Shown: positions 17,334 to 26,057 of the stretch, piece by piece
Numbering within the stretch: the stretch's first letter is position 1
Layout: each line of letters opens with the position of its first letter
DNA from: an uncultured Bacilli bacterium
GTDB lineage: Bacteria; Bacillota_I; Bacilli_A; RF39; UBA660
DNA: 35,583 nucleotides
NCBI GenBank assembly: GCA_934096605.1
Contig: CAKOMI010000011.1
Location: forward strand, 1-35,583
Direction of reading: 5' to 3'
Notes under the pieces: generated by a model
What the model was told of the DNA's origin: nothing
Database searches by the model: none
The model's input: only the letters and a program-made list of their open reading frames with translations
Position numbers and translations under genes: made by a program

Positions 17334-17755
17334 TAATACATAAAAGTTCTTTTCCAAATGATAATAGTTTCAATTATTTTTGTAAGTGTTTAATTAGAGA
17401 ACTCAGAAATACAGATATTAAAGTTACTTTTAATACAGATGGTATGGTTGTAATTAGTAAAGATACAAAAGTTATTTCTAAAGTAGAGAATATGATCTTG
17501 GAATTTAAGCAAAAGAATAGTATTTTAAATGAACGTGAAAAGATGGATCATTTATATAGTTTAGTTTTAAATAATAATTTAATTAATTTAAGTCAGATAA
17601 ATGATAAAAGATTGGCTAAGTTTTGGATAATGGTTAATAAAAGGGCTATTAGTAGTTATAAGAATCAAAAAAATGTTTCTTTAGAAGAATTAGAAACTAC
17701 TCATACTATTGCTTTAATAGAAAATATTAAAAGAGAAAGAAAATTAAAAAAATAG
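17330..17755 (+). CDS. Short module protein (thiI-linked family, member 3)
   Basis: The 141-residue protein has a start that overlaps the thiI stop by four bases (ATGA). It has the same architecture as the two genes before thiI in minimal form. An N-terminal alpha/beta domain with IKVTFNTDGMVVISKDTKV (about 1-65) is followed by one helical module (about 75-135) with AKFW, AISSYKNQ and the closing signature LEELETTHTIALIEN. It may represent the basic unit of the family. The charged Lys-rich tail and absence of a signal peptide point to a cytoplasmic protein. Function is unknown. Tight coupling to thiI is the only clue. Confidence 0.82.
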   Translation: MIIHKSSFPNDNSFNYFCKCLIRELRNTDIKVTFNTDGMVVISKDTKVISKVENMILEFKQKNSILNEREKMDHLYSLVLNNNLINLSQINDKRLAKFWIMVNKRAISSYKNQKNVSLEELETTHTIALIENIKRERKLKK

Positions 17756-17801
17756 ATTAATTTTTAGAAAATGGACCAAGATATTACTAGAGGTGATAAC
17801 C

Positions 17802-17903
17802 GTGCTTGTACCATTTAAAGAATCTATTACGCATAAAGAATTTAAAAGAAAAAGAGAAAATGAGGTATATAAAGAGAATCATACGGGACCAAATTGTGTT
17901 TAA
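17802..17903 (+). CDS. Very small basic protein (33 residues), unknown
   Basis: A GTG start at 17802 follows AGAGGTGA with six-base spacing and leads to a 33-residue frame, MLVPFKESITHKEFKRKR at its start and GPNCV at its end. A hairpin terminator begins at its stop codon. The gene-like ribosome site and terminator support it. The opening VPFK and basic run slightly recall ribosomal protein L32 (rpmF), which lies near ackA in many Firmicutes, but the zinc-ribbon half is missing. It could be a remnant, an unrelated microprotein or a chance frame. Confidence 0.45.
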   Translation: MLVPFKESITHKEFKRKRENEVYKENHTGPNCV

Positions 17904-17931
17904 AAAGAATGGTAAAATGATTCTTTTTTTT
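17903..17931 (+). terminator. Terminator before ackA
   Basis: AAAAGAAT pairs with ATTCTTTT across nine bases and continues into T residues. A TATAAT at 17933-17938, without a clear -35, probably serves ackA. Confidence 0.75.
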
Positions 17932-17958
17932 GTATAATGATATTAGAGGTGAAGAAAA

Positions 17959-19152
17959 TTGAAAATATTATCAGTTAATGCAGGGAGTTCTTCCCTAAAG
18001 TTTACAGCATTTGAAATGCCAGAAGAGAAGAAATTAATGAGTGGATACTTTGAAAGAATTGGTATAAATGGTAGCTTTTATACGATTAAAGTAAATGGTG
18101 AAAAAATCAAAAAAGAAGTTGATTTACCAAGTCATACAGTAGCTTTTGAATATTTAATTAATGAATTACTAGAACACCATGTTGTAGAATCTTTAGATGA
18201 GATTAAGGGGATAGGACACAGGGTAGTACAAGGGGCTGATCACTATGATAAAAGTGTTATTGCTACAGATGAGGTTGTCGAAGATATCGCATCTTTAAGT
18301 AGTTTAGCACCATTACACAACCCAGCAGCTGTCCTAGGTATTAAAGCAGCTAAAGAAGTTGTACCTACAGCTACTAGTGTTGTTGTATTTGATACGGCTT
18401 TCCATCAAACAATGCCGGAAGAAAATTATTTATATGCTTTACCAAAGTCTTGGTATACAGATTATCACGTAAGACGTTATGGGGCACATGGTACTAGTCA
18501 TAAATATATTACAGAGTATATGGCTAAGAAATTAGGCCGTGATGACTTAAAACTAATTATTTGTCATGTAGGATCAGGATGTAGTATATCTGCTGTTAAA
18601 GATGGTAAATGTGTTAATACGTCAATGGGATTTACACCAACAGGTGGTCTTATTATGGGAACACGTTGTGGTGATATAGACCCATCAATTATTCCTTATA
18701 TTATGGAAAAAACTGGTATTACACCAGAAGAATTAAATCACGTTTTAAATAAAGAAAGTGGAGTTCTTGCCCTAAGTGAAAAATATAGTGATATGCGTGA
18801 TATTTATGATAATGTTAAACTAGGAGATCCAGTTTGTACTTTAACACTTACAATGTTTATTAAAAGAATTGTTAATTTTATTGCTCAATATTACTTTGAA
18901 CTTGAAGGGTGTGACGCGATTGTATTTACGGCTGGTGTTTTAGAAAATGGCGCTTTAGAGCGTAGATGGATTGTTGATAGATTAAAATTCTTAGGGGTAG
19001 AGTTAGATAATGAAGTAAATGAAAGTATTGCTAGTTATCATGAAAAACATGAAGGTGTTATTACAACTAAAGATTCTAAAATTCCTGTTTATGTAGTACC
19101 AACTGATGAAGAAATAATGATTGCAAGAGATACATTTAATTATGTAGATTAA
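17959..19152 (+). CDS. ackA: Acetate kinase
   Basis: The protein is 397 residues from a TTG start with AGAGGTGA upstream. The N-terminal VNAGSSSLKF phosphate-binding motif (about residues 5-14), the HHVVESLDEIKGIGHRVVQG region, RRYGAHGTSHKYI with its catalytic-site arginine and histidine, and FTPTGGLIMGTRCGDIDP are all characteristic of acetate kinase. The length is standard. It converts acetyl phosphate and ADP to acetate and ATP, the energy-yielding end of overflow or fermentative metabolism. No phosphotransacetylase gene is adjacent. A -10 TATAAT lies 21 bases before the start. nrnA follows by 20 bases and is probably co-transcribed. Confidence 0.97.
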   Translation: MKILSVNAGSSSLKFTAFEMPEEKKLMSGYFERIGINGSFYTIKVNGEKIKKEVDLPSHTVAFEYLINELLEHHVVESLDEIKGIGHRVVQGADHYDKSVIATDEVVEDIASLSSLAPLHNPAAVLGIKAAKEVVPTATSVVVFDTAFHQTMPEENYLYALPKSWYTDYHVRRYGAHGTSHKYITEYMAKKLGRDDLKLIICHVGSGCSISAVKDGKCVNTSMGFTPTGGLIMGTRCGDIDPSIIPYIMEKTGITPEELNHVLNKESGVLALSEKYSDMRDIYDNVKLGDPVCTLTLTMFIKRIVNFIAQYYFELEGCDAIVFTAGVLENGALERRWIVDRLKFLGVELDNEVNESIASYHEKHEGVITTKDSKIPVYVVPTDEEIMIARDTFNYVD

Positions 19153-19172
19153 TTTAGAAAAAGAGGTTATGT

Positions 19173-20141
19173 ATGAAGTCTGACATCATGAAAAATATAA
19201 TAAAGAAAATAAAACAATACGATACGATTGTTATCGCAAGGCATATTGGACCAGACCCAGATGCTATATGTAGTAGTTTAGCTTTAAGAGACGCTATAAT
19301 AGAGAACTATCCTAAAAAGCATGTCTATGCCGTAGGTATGGGTGTGGCTAAATTTCGAGTTTTTGGAGAACTTGATCGCATTGACGTGAGTACATTACAT
19401 AACCCTCTTTTAATTACTCTTGACGTGCCAAACTTTTATAGAGTAGATGGTGTTAATAATTTAAAATATAAAGAGATTATTAAAATTGATCATCATCCTT
19501 TTGAAGAAGATTTTGGGGGTATAGAATGGATTAATGATGAATCCTCTAGTACGTGTCAAATGGTAGCTTCCATGCTTTTAAAAAGCAACTTAGATATTTC
19601 ACGTAACGTAGCAAGTAACTTATTTTTGGGAATTGTCTCGGATAGCGATCGCTTTTTACTACCTTATACAACTGTTGAAACTTTTGAGGTGGTAACGAAT
19701 TTGCTTAAAAGAACTAGTTTGCCTTTTAATAGTCTTTATGAAAAACTTTATGAAAGACCAATGGAAGAGGTTAAATTTCATGGATTTATCGCTAGTCACT
19801 TAGACGTATCAGAAAATGGTTTTGCCCATATAATTATTACTGATGAGATACTAAAAGAGTATGGTGTTGATAGTGCAACGCCATCAAATATGATAAATGA
19901 TTTTAATTTTATGAAGGGTGTTTTTGTATGGACATTTGTAACGTATGATGCTAAAAACGCTATTTATAAAGTAAATATAAGGAGTAAAGGGCCCGTTATA
20001 AATGGTATAGCTAGTCGTTATCATGGGGGAGGACACAAAATGGCTAGTGGTGTTAGAACAGAGTCTTTAGAAAGTATTGAAGGACTTTTAAAAGATTTAG
20101 ATTTAGAATGTAAGAAATATAAAGAAGAAAATGGTTTATAA
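19173..20141 (+). CDS. nrnA: NrnA-type DHH/DHHA1 phosphoesterase (nanoRNase / pAp phosphatase)
   Basis: The protein is 322 residues, and the start is set by AAGAGG. Motif I is HIGPDPDA (H24, D28, D30), the DHH motif is D106-H107-H108, and the DHHA1 domain ends with GGGHKMASG near residues 284-292, where substrate binds. Two Mn ions are expected in the site. NrnA degrades 2-5-nucleotide RNAs and dephosphorylates pAp. It is the usual finisher of RNA decay in Firmicutes that lack Orn and complements RNase Y encoded earlier in the window. A terminator hairpin begins in its last codons, facing the convergent helicase gene. Confidence 0.93.
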   Translation: MKSDIMKNIIKKIKQYDTIVIARHIGPDPDAICSSLALRDAIIENYPKKHVYAVGMGVAKFRVFGELDRIDVSTLHNPLLITLDVPNFYRVDGVNNLKYKEIIKIDHHPFEEDFGGIEWINDESSSTCQMVASMLLKSNLDISRNVASNLFLGIVSDSDRFLLPYTTVETFEVVTNLLKRTSLPFNSLYEKLYERPMEEVKFHGFIASHLDVSENGFAHIIITDEILKEYGVDSATPSNMINDFNFMKGVFVWTFVTYDAKNAIYKVNIRSKGPVINGIASRYHGGGHKMASGVRTESLESIEGLLKDLDLECKKYKEENGL

Positions 20142-20154
20142 TGGCCATTTTTTT
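20128..20154 (+). terminator. Terminator between convergent nrnA and helicase genes
   Basis: AAAATGG (20128-20134) pairs with CCATTTT (20145-20151), loop ten bases, ending in a T run that touches the stop of the helicase gene on the other strand. Confidence 0.65.
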
Positions 20155-21637
20155 ACATGAATTTTTTTTCAACATTTTTATTATACTTTATTTCTTTAAT
20201 AAAACTTGAGGGATTATTTATATCAACTAGTAAATAAATAATACTTTTGGTTCTAGTTAAAGCTACATAAAATAATCTTCTTTCTTCTTCATAAGGATAG
20301 TTTTGTCTTTCTTTAACAAGACTAAGTATTTCCTCATCTTTTAGACGGGATGGTAAACCATAAACTCCATTGTTTACATTTAATAAAATAACTATTTCAC
20401 TTTCTAGACCTTTTGAAGAATGAATAGTTAAGAATCTTATTTTATGATGATCATTTTTAATATAAAGATAAGTATTTTCTAATTTATATTCATTGTTTTT
20501 AAGATAACTTTTAATATCCATGTTGTTGCGGCCAAGAATAAATATTTCTTTTTGCTCTGGAATACTTTTGATTATTTTTTTTAAAATAGTTTTTTCATTT
20601 TGATAATAAATAATTTTAATAGGTTTATTTATACTTTTAGCACTTTTGAGGGATTTTTTTATTTGACTTGTATTTTTCATGATAAAATTACCCATTGTTG
20701 TAATAAGCTCTTGTGAGTTTCGGTAAGTATTATTTAAAAAGTATTGTTTAGTGTTAGGGAAATAATCTTTAAAATTTAAAAATAAGTTTAAATCACAACC
20801 AGAAAAATGGTATATTGATTGATAGTCATCACCAACTACACATAAAGAAGCATTATTTTTCTTAATTATCTTTTTAATAAGATTAAATCTATTTAAAGAC
20901 GTATCTTGAAACTCATCAATAATAATCATTTTATAGGGTAAAGTAATACTTTCATTATCTAATAACTTAGTAGCTAACAGAATCATATCATCAAAATCAA
21001 TTAGATTAGCGCTTCTTTTTTCATTTTCATAAATATTATAAATAATATAAATGATTATTAAGAGATCTTTATTTTTAGTTTTCTTTAAAAATAAGTAGAA
21101 ATCTTTTTTTTGATAATTATTACTAGCAAATAGACTAATAAAAGTAATAATTGTCTTTTTTAAACTGTTTATTTCTTTACTATGTAAGATTTTATTAAGT
21201 CTTTTCTCTTTAAAAAAATGAATATGATAGTATCTTAAAAAGGCTTTAGTTAAGAGTGAGTTATTTAAAAGATTACTATTTATTATCTCATCAACAATAT
21301 AAGTAAGATAATCACTTTCTAAAATAGAATAGGGTGTTTTACTTAATTTTAGTATATCTAGAGCTAGTTTATGAAATGTTTTAGTAGCTATTACCATACC
21401 TGTGTTTTTTAATATGTTTTTTTGTAAATTGTTTGTTGCTTCATTAGTAAAAGATATACAAAGAATTTCTTCTTTTTGATAAATGTTATTTGCTAGTAAG
21501 TATTTGATTTTGCCAACTAAAGTAAGTGATTTACCAGAGCCCGCGCCTGCGATGATGATTGAGTACTTGGGGTTATCGACGATCGGTTTTGTTTGTTCTT
21601 CATCTAAAGTGTAGCCATTTACAGTTATGTTTGTCAT
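20153..21637 (-). CDS. Short UvrD/Rep-type superfamily 1 helicase
   Basis: The 494-residue protein begins at an ATG behind GGAGG. All SF1A motifs are present in order: AGAGSGKS (residues 30-37, Walker A), ISFTNEAT (Ia), IIDEFQDTS (II), VVGDDYQSIYHFSG (III), LNNTYRNSQEL (IV), LTIHSSKGLESEIVILLNV (V) and EERRLFYVALTRTK (VI). Motor residues are intact, so it should be an active 3'-5' translocase or helicase. It is far shorter than PcrA/UvrD (about 720), with reduced 1B and 2B subdomains and no C-terminal RNAP-binding tail. It probably acts in DNA repair or replication restart. It is the only long gene on the minus strand here and diverges from alr. Confidence 0.92.
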   Translation of the reverse strand: MTNITVNGYTLDEEQTKPIVDNPKYSIIIAGAGSGKSLTLVGKIKYLLANNIYQKEEILCISFTNEATNNLQKNILKNTGMVIATKTFHKLALDILKLSKTPYSILESDYLTYIVDEIINSNLLNNSLLTKAFLRYYHIHFFKEKRLNKILHSKEINSLKKTIITFISLFASNNYQKKDFYLFLKKTKNKDLLIIIYIIYNIYENEKRSANLIDFDDMILLATKLLDNESITLPYKMIIIDEFQDTSLNRFNLIKKIIKKNNASLCVVGDDYQSIYHFSGCDLNLFLNFKDYFPNTKQYFLNNTYRNSQELITTMGNFIMKNTSQIKKSLKSAKSINKPIKIIYYQNEKTILKKIIKSIPEQKEIFILGRNNMDIKSYLKNNEYKLENTYLYIKNDHHKIRFLTIHSSKGLESEIVILLNVNNGVYGLPSRLKDEEILSLVKERQNYPYEEERRLFYVALTRTKSIIYLLVDINNPSSFIKEIKYNKNVEKKFM

Positions 21638-21667
21638 ATGTGCCTCCTACTTATATATATACAAGAT

Positions 21668-21699
21668 GGTATAGCTTTTTTCTTTTTTTTCATTGTCAA
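21668..21699 (-). promoter_or_regulatory. Possible promoter of the helicase gene
   Basis: On the minus strand a perfect TTGACA (plus-strand 21694-21699) stands 18-20 bases from a CTATAC-like -10 (about 21668-21675). The spacing is longer than ideal. Confidence 0.4.
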
Positions 21700-21736
21700 T
21701 TTTCTTTACGAATAAGTAGTTTTTCATACTATTTTT

Positions 21737-21745
21737 TGCTATACT
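21737..21745 (+). promoter_or_regulatory. Extended -10 promoter of alr
   Basis: TGcTATACT, 16 bases before the ATG at 21761. The leader is very short and the ribosome site (GGTGG) is modest. Confidence 0.5.
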
Positions 21746-21760
21746 TTTGATGGTGGTATT

Positions 21761-22936
21761 ATGCAAAGAAAAACATACGCGATTATAGATGGTAATAAAA
21801 TTAAAGAAAATGTTAAGGAAATTAAAAAACATTATCCTGATTATAAATATTATATTGGGGTTGTTAAAAATAACGCTTATCATCATGGTATTAAATGTGT
21901 TACAAGTATGATTCTAGGTGGCATTAATTACTTTGCTGTTTCTTCTTTGGAAGAGGCTATAAGTCTTCGTAATTACACAGACTTTCCAATTTTAATATTA
22001 GAACCAATTGCCTTAGATTTGGTGCTTGATGCGATAAATCTTAATTTAACAATTACAGTTGATTCCCTAGATTATGCTAAAAAACTAGTAGACGTTGATT
22101 TATTTGCTAAATTAAAAGTTCATCTAGCCGTTGATTCAGGCATGAATAGACTAGGTATTAAAGACGCCGGAGAGTTAAAAGAAGCATATACTTTACTTTT
22201 AGAAAATGACAAAATTAATTTAGAAGGATTGTATACTCATTTTGCAACATCTGGTATTATGGATCCTTACTATGATAAGCAATTAAAGACATTTAAAAGT
22301 ATTACTAGTGGTATTTCCCTAAAAGATATTCCCATTGTTCATTTAGGACGTAGTCTTACTCTAGTAACACGTGAAAAGTTAGATTTCGTAAATGGTATTA
22401 GACTAGGTATTATTATGTATGGTATGTCTTTATCTAGTAATTTAGGGTTTGGATTAAAGGGTAAATTAAGAGAGTTAAAGAGAACTTTGATTAGAAAAAA
22501 ATATAAATGTAGTGAATGCCATTTTACAAATGATTTAAACTTAAAGACAGCTTTTTCTTTATATTCTTCAGTTATGGCTGTAAGACGTGTATATAAAGGT
22601 GACAATGTTGGGTATAATACATATAAAGTTAAAAATGATGGCTACATAATAACTATTCCTATTGGTTATGCTGATGGAGTAACTAAAGATTTTAAATATG
22701 TGGCTTATAAAGGTAAAAAGTTACCGGTAGTGTCTGATTCATCGGATATGTTAATGGCTTTTAGTGAAGAGTATATTAATATTGATGAGAAAATTGAAAT
22801 TTTTGGGGCTAGCATTTCCGTTCGTGAGGCGGCCCGTAACTTACATGTAAATACATATCATTTATTTAATCAAATTCAAAATAGAGTACTTAGAATTCAT
22901 AAAAATGGTGATGAACTAGAAGAAATTTTTTATTAG
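21761..22936 (+). CDS. alr: PLP-dependent alanine racemase (fold type III)
   Basis: The 391-residue protein has the PLP-lysine segment VVKNNAYHHG with K36 and the second-domain catalytic tyrosine Y285 in VGYNTY. IPIGYADG and the FATSG...GRSLTLVTREKLDFVNGIRLGIIMYG barrel segments are also present. The family interconverts L- and D-alanine for peptidoglycan, but relatives act on other amino acids. Two features are unusual: the canonical KANAYGHG motif is KNNAYHHG, and a CSECHF segment (C250, C253) sits between the barrel and the beta domain. The ligase gene follows by eight bases and asnB by 40 more, suggesting one transcript and a shared cell-wall role. Confidence 0.88.
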   Translation: MQRKTYAIIDGNKIKENVKEIKKHYPDYKYYIGVVKNNAYHHGIKCVTSMILGGINYFAVSSLEEAISLRNYTDFPILILEPIALDLVLDAINLNLTITVDSLDYAKKLVDVDLFAKLKVHLAVDSGMNRLGIKDAGELKEAYTLLLENDKINLEGLYTHFATSGIMDPYYDKQLKTFKSITSGISLKDIPIVHLGRSLTLVTREKLDFVNGIRLGIIMYGMSLSSNLGFGLKGKLRELKRTLIRKKYKCSECHFTNDLNLKTAFSLYSSVMAVRRVYKGDNVGYNTYKVKNDGYIITIPIGYADGVTKDFKYVAYKGKKLPVVSDSSDMLMAFSEEYINIDEKIEIFGASISVREAARNLHVNTYHLFNQIQNRVLRIHKNGDELEEIFY

Positions 22937-22944
22937 GAGGGTAT

Positions 22945-24156
22945 ATGAAAGACTTTGAAATATTAATTCTTGGTAGTGATGCCAATGCTTATTATATGGC
23001 AAGGTGTGCTTATGAAGCGTATCATAAAAAGGCTCATTTAATTGCTAAAGATAGGCTAGCATTCACTAAATTTTCTAATATTTTAACTATTGAATATTAT
23101 AATGACTTATGGGATGAAGAAAAATTTGTTGCTATTCTTAATAATTATGCTAAGATAAAAGAATGCCCAGTTTTAGTAATTAGTACCAATGAAACGTATA
23201 GTATGTTTTTAGCACGTAATAAAGGTGTATTAGATAAAAGTCTTGTTTTTCCAAATCAAGATGAGAAAGTATTACTTAGTTTAACTAATAAAGAAAGATT
23301 TTATAAAACGTATAAAAATAAAGGACTGTCATTTCCAGAAACATATTATTTTGACCCTTTAAAAAGTACGATTATTCCCACAATGAATTACCCTGTGATT
23401 GTAAAACCTAGTGATGTCGTAGAATATAATCATTTGTCTTTTATAGGTAAAGAAAAAATTTATCAAGTTTTTAGTGAAGAAGAATTAAATATTGTTTTAA
23501 AAAGAATAAAAGATGCCCATTATACAAAACCATTAATTATTCAAGAATTTATTGCTGGTGATGATTCCTATTTATTTGATTCAGTTGTTTATGTAGGACG
23601 TGATGGAAACGTAAAAACGATTAGTTTTGCTCAGATAGGCTTGCAAGAAAGAACAAGAAGTATGGTTGGTAATGCGGCTACGTTAATAAATGGCTTTAAT
23701 ACGTTCTTGGGTGACACGACTAAGATGAAAGAAAGTATTAAATCTTTTATGGAAAAACTAGGTATGAATGGCTTTTTTGAAGTTGACATGAAATATGATA
23801 AGAAAAGCAATACTTTTAAAGTTTTAGAGATTAATGCCAGACAAGGTAGATGCAGTTATTATATTACTCCTTTAGGTGTTAACTTAGTAAAAACTTTAGT
23901 AGATGATTTAATACTTGCAAAAGAATTATCTTTTAAAGAACTAAATGATAAAGTTTTGCTTTCTTTTGTGCCTAAAAGAATAGTTAAAAAATATTGCTTG
24001 AATGAGGATTTTAAAAAAGAAGCAATGCGTCTTTGGCAGCATAGAATAAGTCCCATGGAGTGTCCACTTGATAAAAACTTTAAAAGATTTTTAATGATGA
24101 AGAAAAGATTGTGGCATTATAATAAGGAATATAAAGAAAGTTTTTGGCAAGAATAA
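22945..24156 (+). CDS. ATP-grasp carboxylate-amine ligase, possibly D-aspartate-ligase-like
   Basis: The protein is 403 residues, placed by GGAGGGT. The layout is ATP-grasp: a pre-grasp Rossmann-like domain (ILILGSDANAYYMARCAYEA, residues about 5-24), an ATP-grasp lid with NYPVIVKPSDV near 150-162, LIIQEFIAGDD near 194-204, and the metal-binding GFFEVDMKYD and VLEINARQGR near 275-301. It resembles D-aspartate ligases (Asl of enterococci and lactococci), which load a D-amino acid onto the peptidoglycan stem lysine, but substrate cannot be read directly. Its position between a racemase and an AsnB-type amidotransferase supports that reading. It is probably a cytoplasmic or membrane-associated enzyme. 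Confidence 0.82.
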   Translation: MKDFEILILGSDANAYYMARCAYEAYHKKAHLIAKDRLAFTKFSNILTIEYYNDLWDEEKFVAILNNYAKIKECPVLVISTNETYSMFLARNKGVLDKSLVFPNQDEKVLLSLTNKERFYKTYKNKGLSFPETYYFDPLKSTIIPTMNYPVIVKPSDVVEYNHLSFIGKEKIYQVFSEEELNIVLKRIKDAHYTKPLIIQEFIAGDDSYLFDSVVYVGRDGNVKTISFAQIGLQERTRSMVGNAATLINGFNTFLGDTTKMKESIKSFMEKLGMNGFFEVDMKYDKKSNTFKVLEINARQGRCSYYITPLGVNLVKTLVDDLILAKELSFKELNDKVLLSFVPKRIVKKYCLNEDFKKEAMRLWQHRISPMECPLDKNFKRFLMMKKRLWHYNKEYKESFWQE

Positions 24157-24196
24157 ACAAAATGCGTTATAATAAAAGAACTTAGGAGGAATTTTT

Positions 24197-26038
24197 ATGT
24201 GTGGCATAGTAGGCTTTATTGATTCTAGAAAAAAGAAAGAAAAAGATGTAATTATTAAAGAAATGGCTGATAAAATAATTCACCGTGGACCTGATGGTGA
24301 GGGCTATTATACAGATGACGTAGTGGCCCTTGGACACCGTAGATTATCAATTATTGATGTTGATGGTGGGGCACAACCAATAATTAGTAAAGATAAATCA
24401 AAAATGATTATTTTTAATGGTGAAATTTATAATTATGAAATATTAAAAACTGAGTTAAGCCAAAAAGGTTATAAGTTTGCAACTAAGACCGATACTGAGG
24501 TTATTCTTTGTGGTTATGAAGAATGGGGCAGTGAGGTTACAAATCATTTAAGAGGTATGTTTACTTTTGTTATATATGATAAAAAGAAAAAAGAACTATT
24601 TGGGGCGAGAGATCATTTTGGCATGAAACCTTTTTACTATTATTTAGATGATGGTGTTTTCTTGTTTGGATCAGAAATTAAGTCATTCCTAGCTTATCCT
24701 GATTTTAAAAAGAGTGTTAATAAAGATGCTTTAAAAATGTATTTGATTTTTCAATATTCTGTTAAGGAAGAAACTTTTTTTAAAAATGTATTTAAATTAA
24801 AACCAGGTCATTCTTTTACATATAACTTAGAAGATGGCTTAACAATAAATAAGTATTTTAGCATTAGTTATGATAAGCATCGTCATCTTGATTATGATAA
24901 TATGAAAAGTGAACTTACTAATGTTTTGGAAAGTTCAATTTATTACCATCAAACGACTAGCGATGTGCCAGTAGGTGCATATCTTTCTGGTGGCGTTGAT
25001 TCTTCATATGTTGTAAGTGTTGCTAAACCAGAAAAAACTTTTTCGGTAGGTTTTTCTTATGAAGGGTTTGATGAAACTGATTTGGCCCATGAATTATCAG
25101 AAGAATTAGGAATTAAAAATTATCGTAAGAAAATTAGTCCTGAAGATTTCTTTGAAGCCCTACCAAGTATTATGTGGCATACTGATGAACCACACGCTAA
25201 TCTTTCAACTGTTCCTCTTTATTTCTTATCTGATTTAACTCGTAAGCACGTTAAGGTAGCTCTTGCAGGTGAAGGGTCTGATGAAATGTTTGGTGGCTAT
25301 AATGAGTATAATGACCCATTTTTACTAAGATTATACTTACATGTGCCATTATTTATAAGAAAAGGGGTAAGGGGATTAGTAAGACATTTACCACACTTTC
25401 CTGGCCGTAATACACTAGTTAAATATGGTCTTCCTTTTGATGAAAGATATATTGGCCATGGTACCTTTATGGAAGAGTGGGAGGCTAATAAGATTTTAGC
25501 AAGTGATTTAAGAAATGATGAAACAATCGCATCTATTATTGACCCTGTTTTAGAACCAGTAAAAAAGGAAAGTGAGCTAACTAAAAAAATGTTCGTTGAT
25601 TTTCATTTCTGGTTACCACAAGACATTTTATTAAAAGCAGATAAGATGAGTATGGCTCATTCAATAGAACTTAGAACACCTCTAATGGATAAAGACGTCT
25701 TTAGATATGCAAGTGTCCTACCAGATAAGTTTTTACTAAAAAATAAAGAAACAAAATATATATTTAGAGATATTGCCTCTAAAAAGATACCAGAGAAATG
25801 GTCTAAGAGAAGAAAATGTGGATTCCCAGTACCTTTCTCTAAATGGCTAAGAGAAGAAAAGTTTTATCAAAAAGTGAAAGAGGCCTTTACAATGGATTTT
25901 GTAAGTGAATTTTTTGATCAAGATTATATTAACGAATTATTAGACAAACATTATCAAAATATAGAGAATAATGGTCGTAAAATATACAATATTTATTGCT
26001 TTTTGATTTGGTACCAAGAATATTTCATAAAAAATTAA
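24197..26038 (+). CDS. asnB: Asparagine synthetase B-type glutamine amidotransferase
   Basis: The protein is 613 residues. MCGIVGF puts the nucleophilic cysteine at residue 2 of a class II glutaminase domain (about 1-190), with HRGPDGEG and FNGEIYNYE also present. The synthetase domain has the PP-loop SGGVDSS at 264-270 and the ALAGEGSDEMFGGYNEY and LLKADKMSMAHSIELRTPLMD segments. The length fits AsnB. It makes Asn from Asp and glutamine, but homologues (AsnH in Lactococcus) amidate D-Asp in peptidoglycan crossbridges. Downstream of a racemase and an ATP-grasp ligase that role is plausible. The ribosome site is AGGAGGA. There is no hairpin terminator before the tRNA promoter. Confidence 0.93.
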   Translation: MCGIVGFIDSRKKKEKDVIIKEMADKIIHRGPDGEGYYTDDVVALGHRRLSIIDVDGGAQPIISKDKSKMIIFNGEIYNYEILKTELSQKGYKFATKTDTEVILCGYEEWGSEVTNHLRGMFTFVIYDKKKKELFGARDHFGMKPFYYYLDDGVFLFGSEIKSFLAYPDFKKSVNKDALKMYLIFQYSVKEETFFKNVFKLKPGHSFTYNLEDGLTINKYFSISYDKHRHLDYDNMKSELTNVLESSIYYHQTTSDVPVGAYLSGGVDSSYVVSVAKPEKTFSVGFSYEGFDETDLAHELSEELGIKNYRKKISPEDFFEALPSIMWHTDEPHANLSTVPLYFLSDLTRKHVKVALAGEGSDEMFGGYNEYNDPFLLRLYLHVPLFIRKGVRGLVRHLPHFPGRNTLVKYGLPFDERYIGHGTFMEEWEANKILASDLRNDETIASIIDPVLEPVKKESELTKKMFVDFHFWLPQDILLKADKMSMAHSIELRTPLMDKDVFRYASVLPDKFLLKNKETKYIFRDIASKKIPEKWSKRRKCGFPVPFSKWLREEKFYQKVKEAFTMDFVSEFFDQDYINELLDKHYQNIENNGRKIYNIYCFLIWYQEYFIKN

Positions 26039-26057
26039 AAAAAGTCTTAAAAATTGA

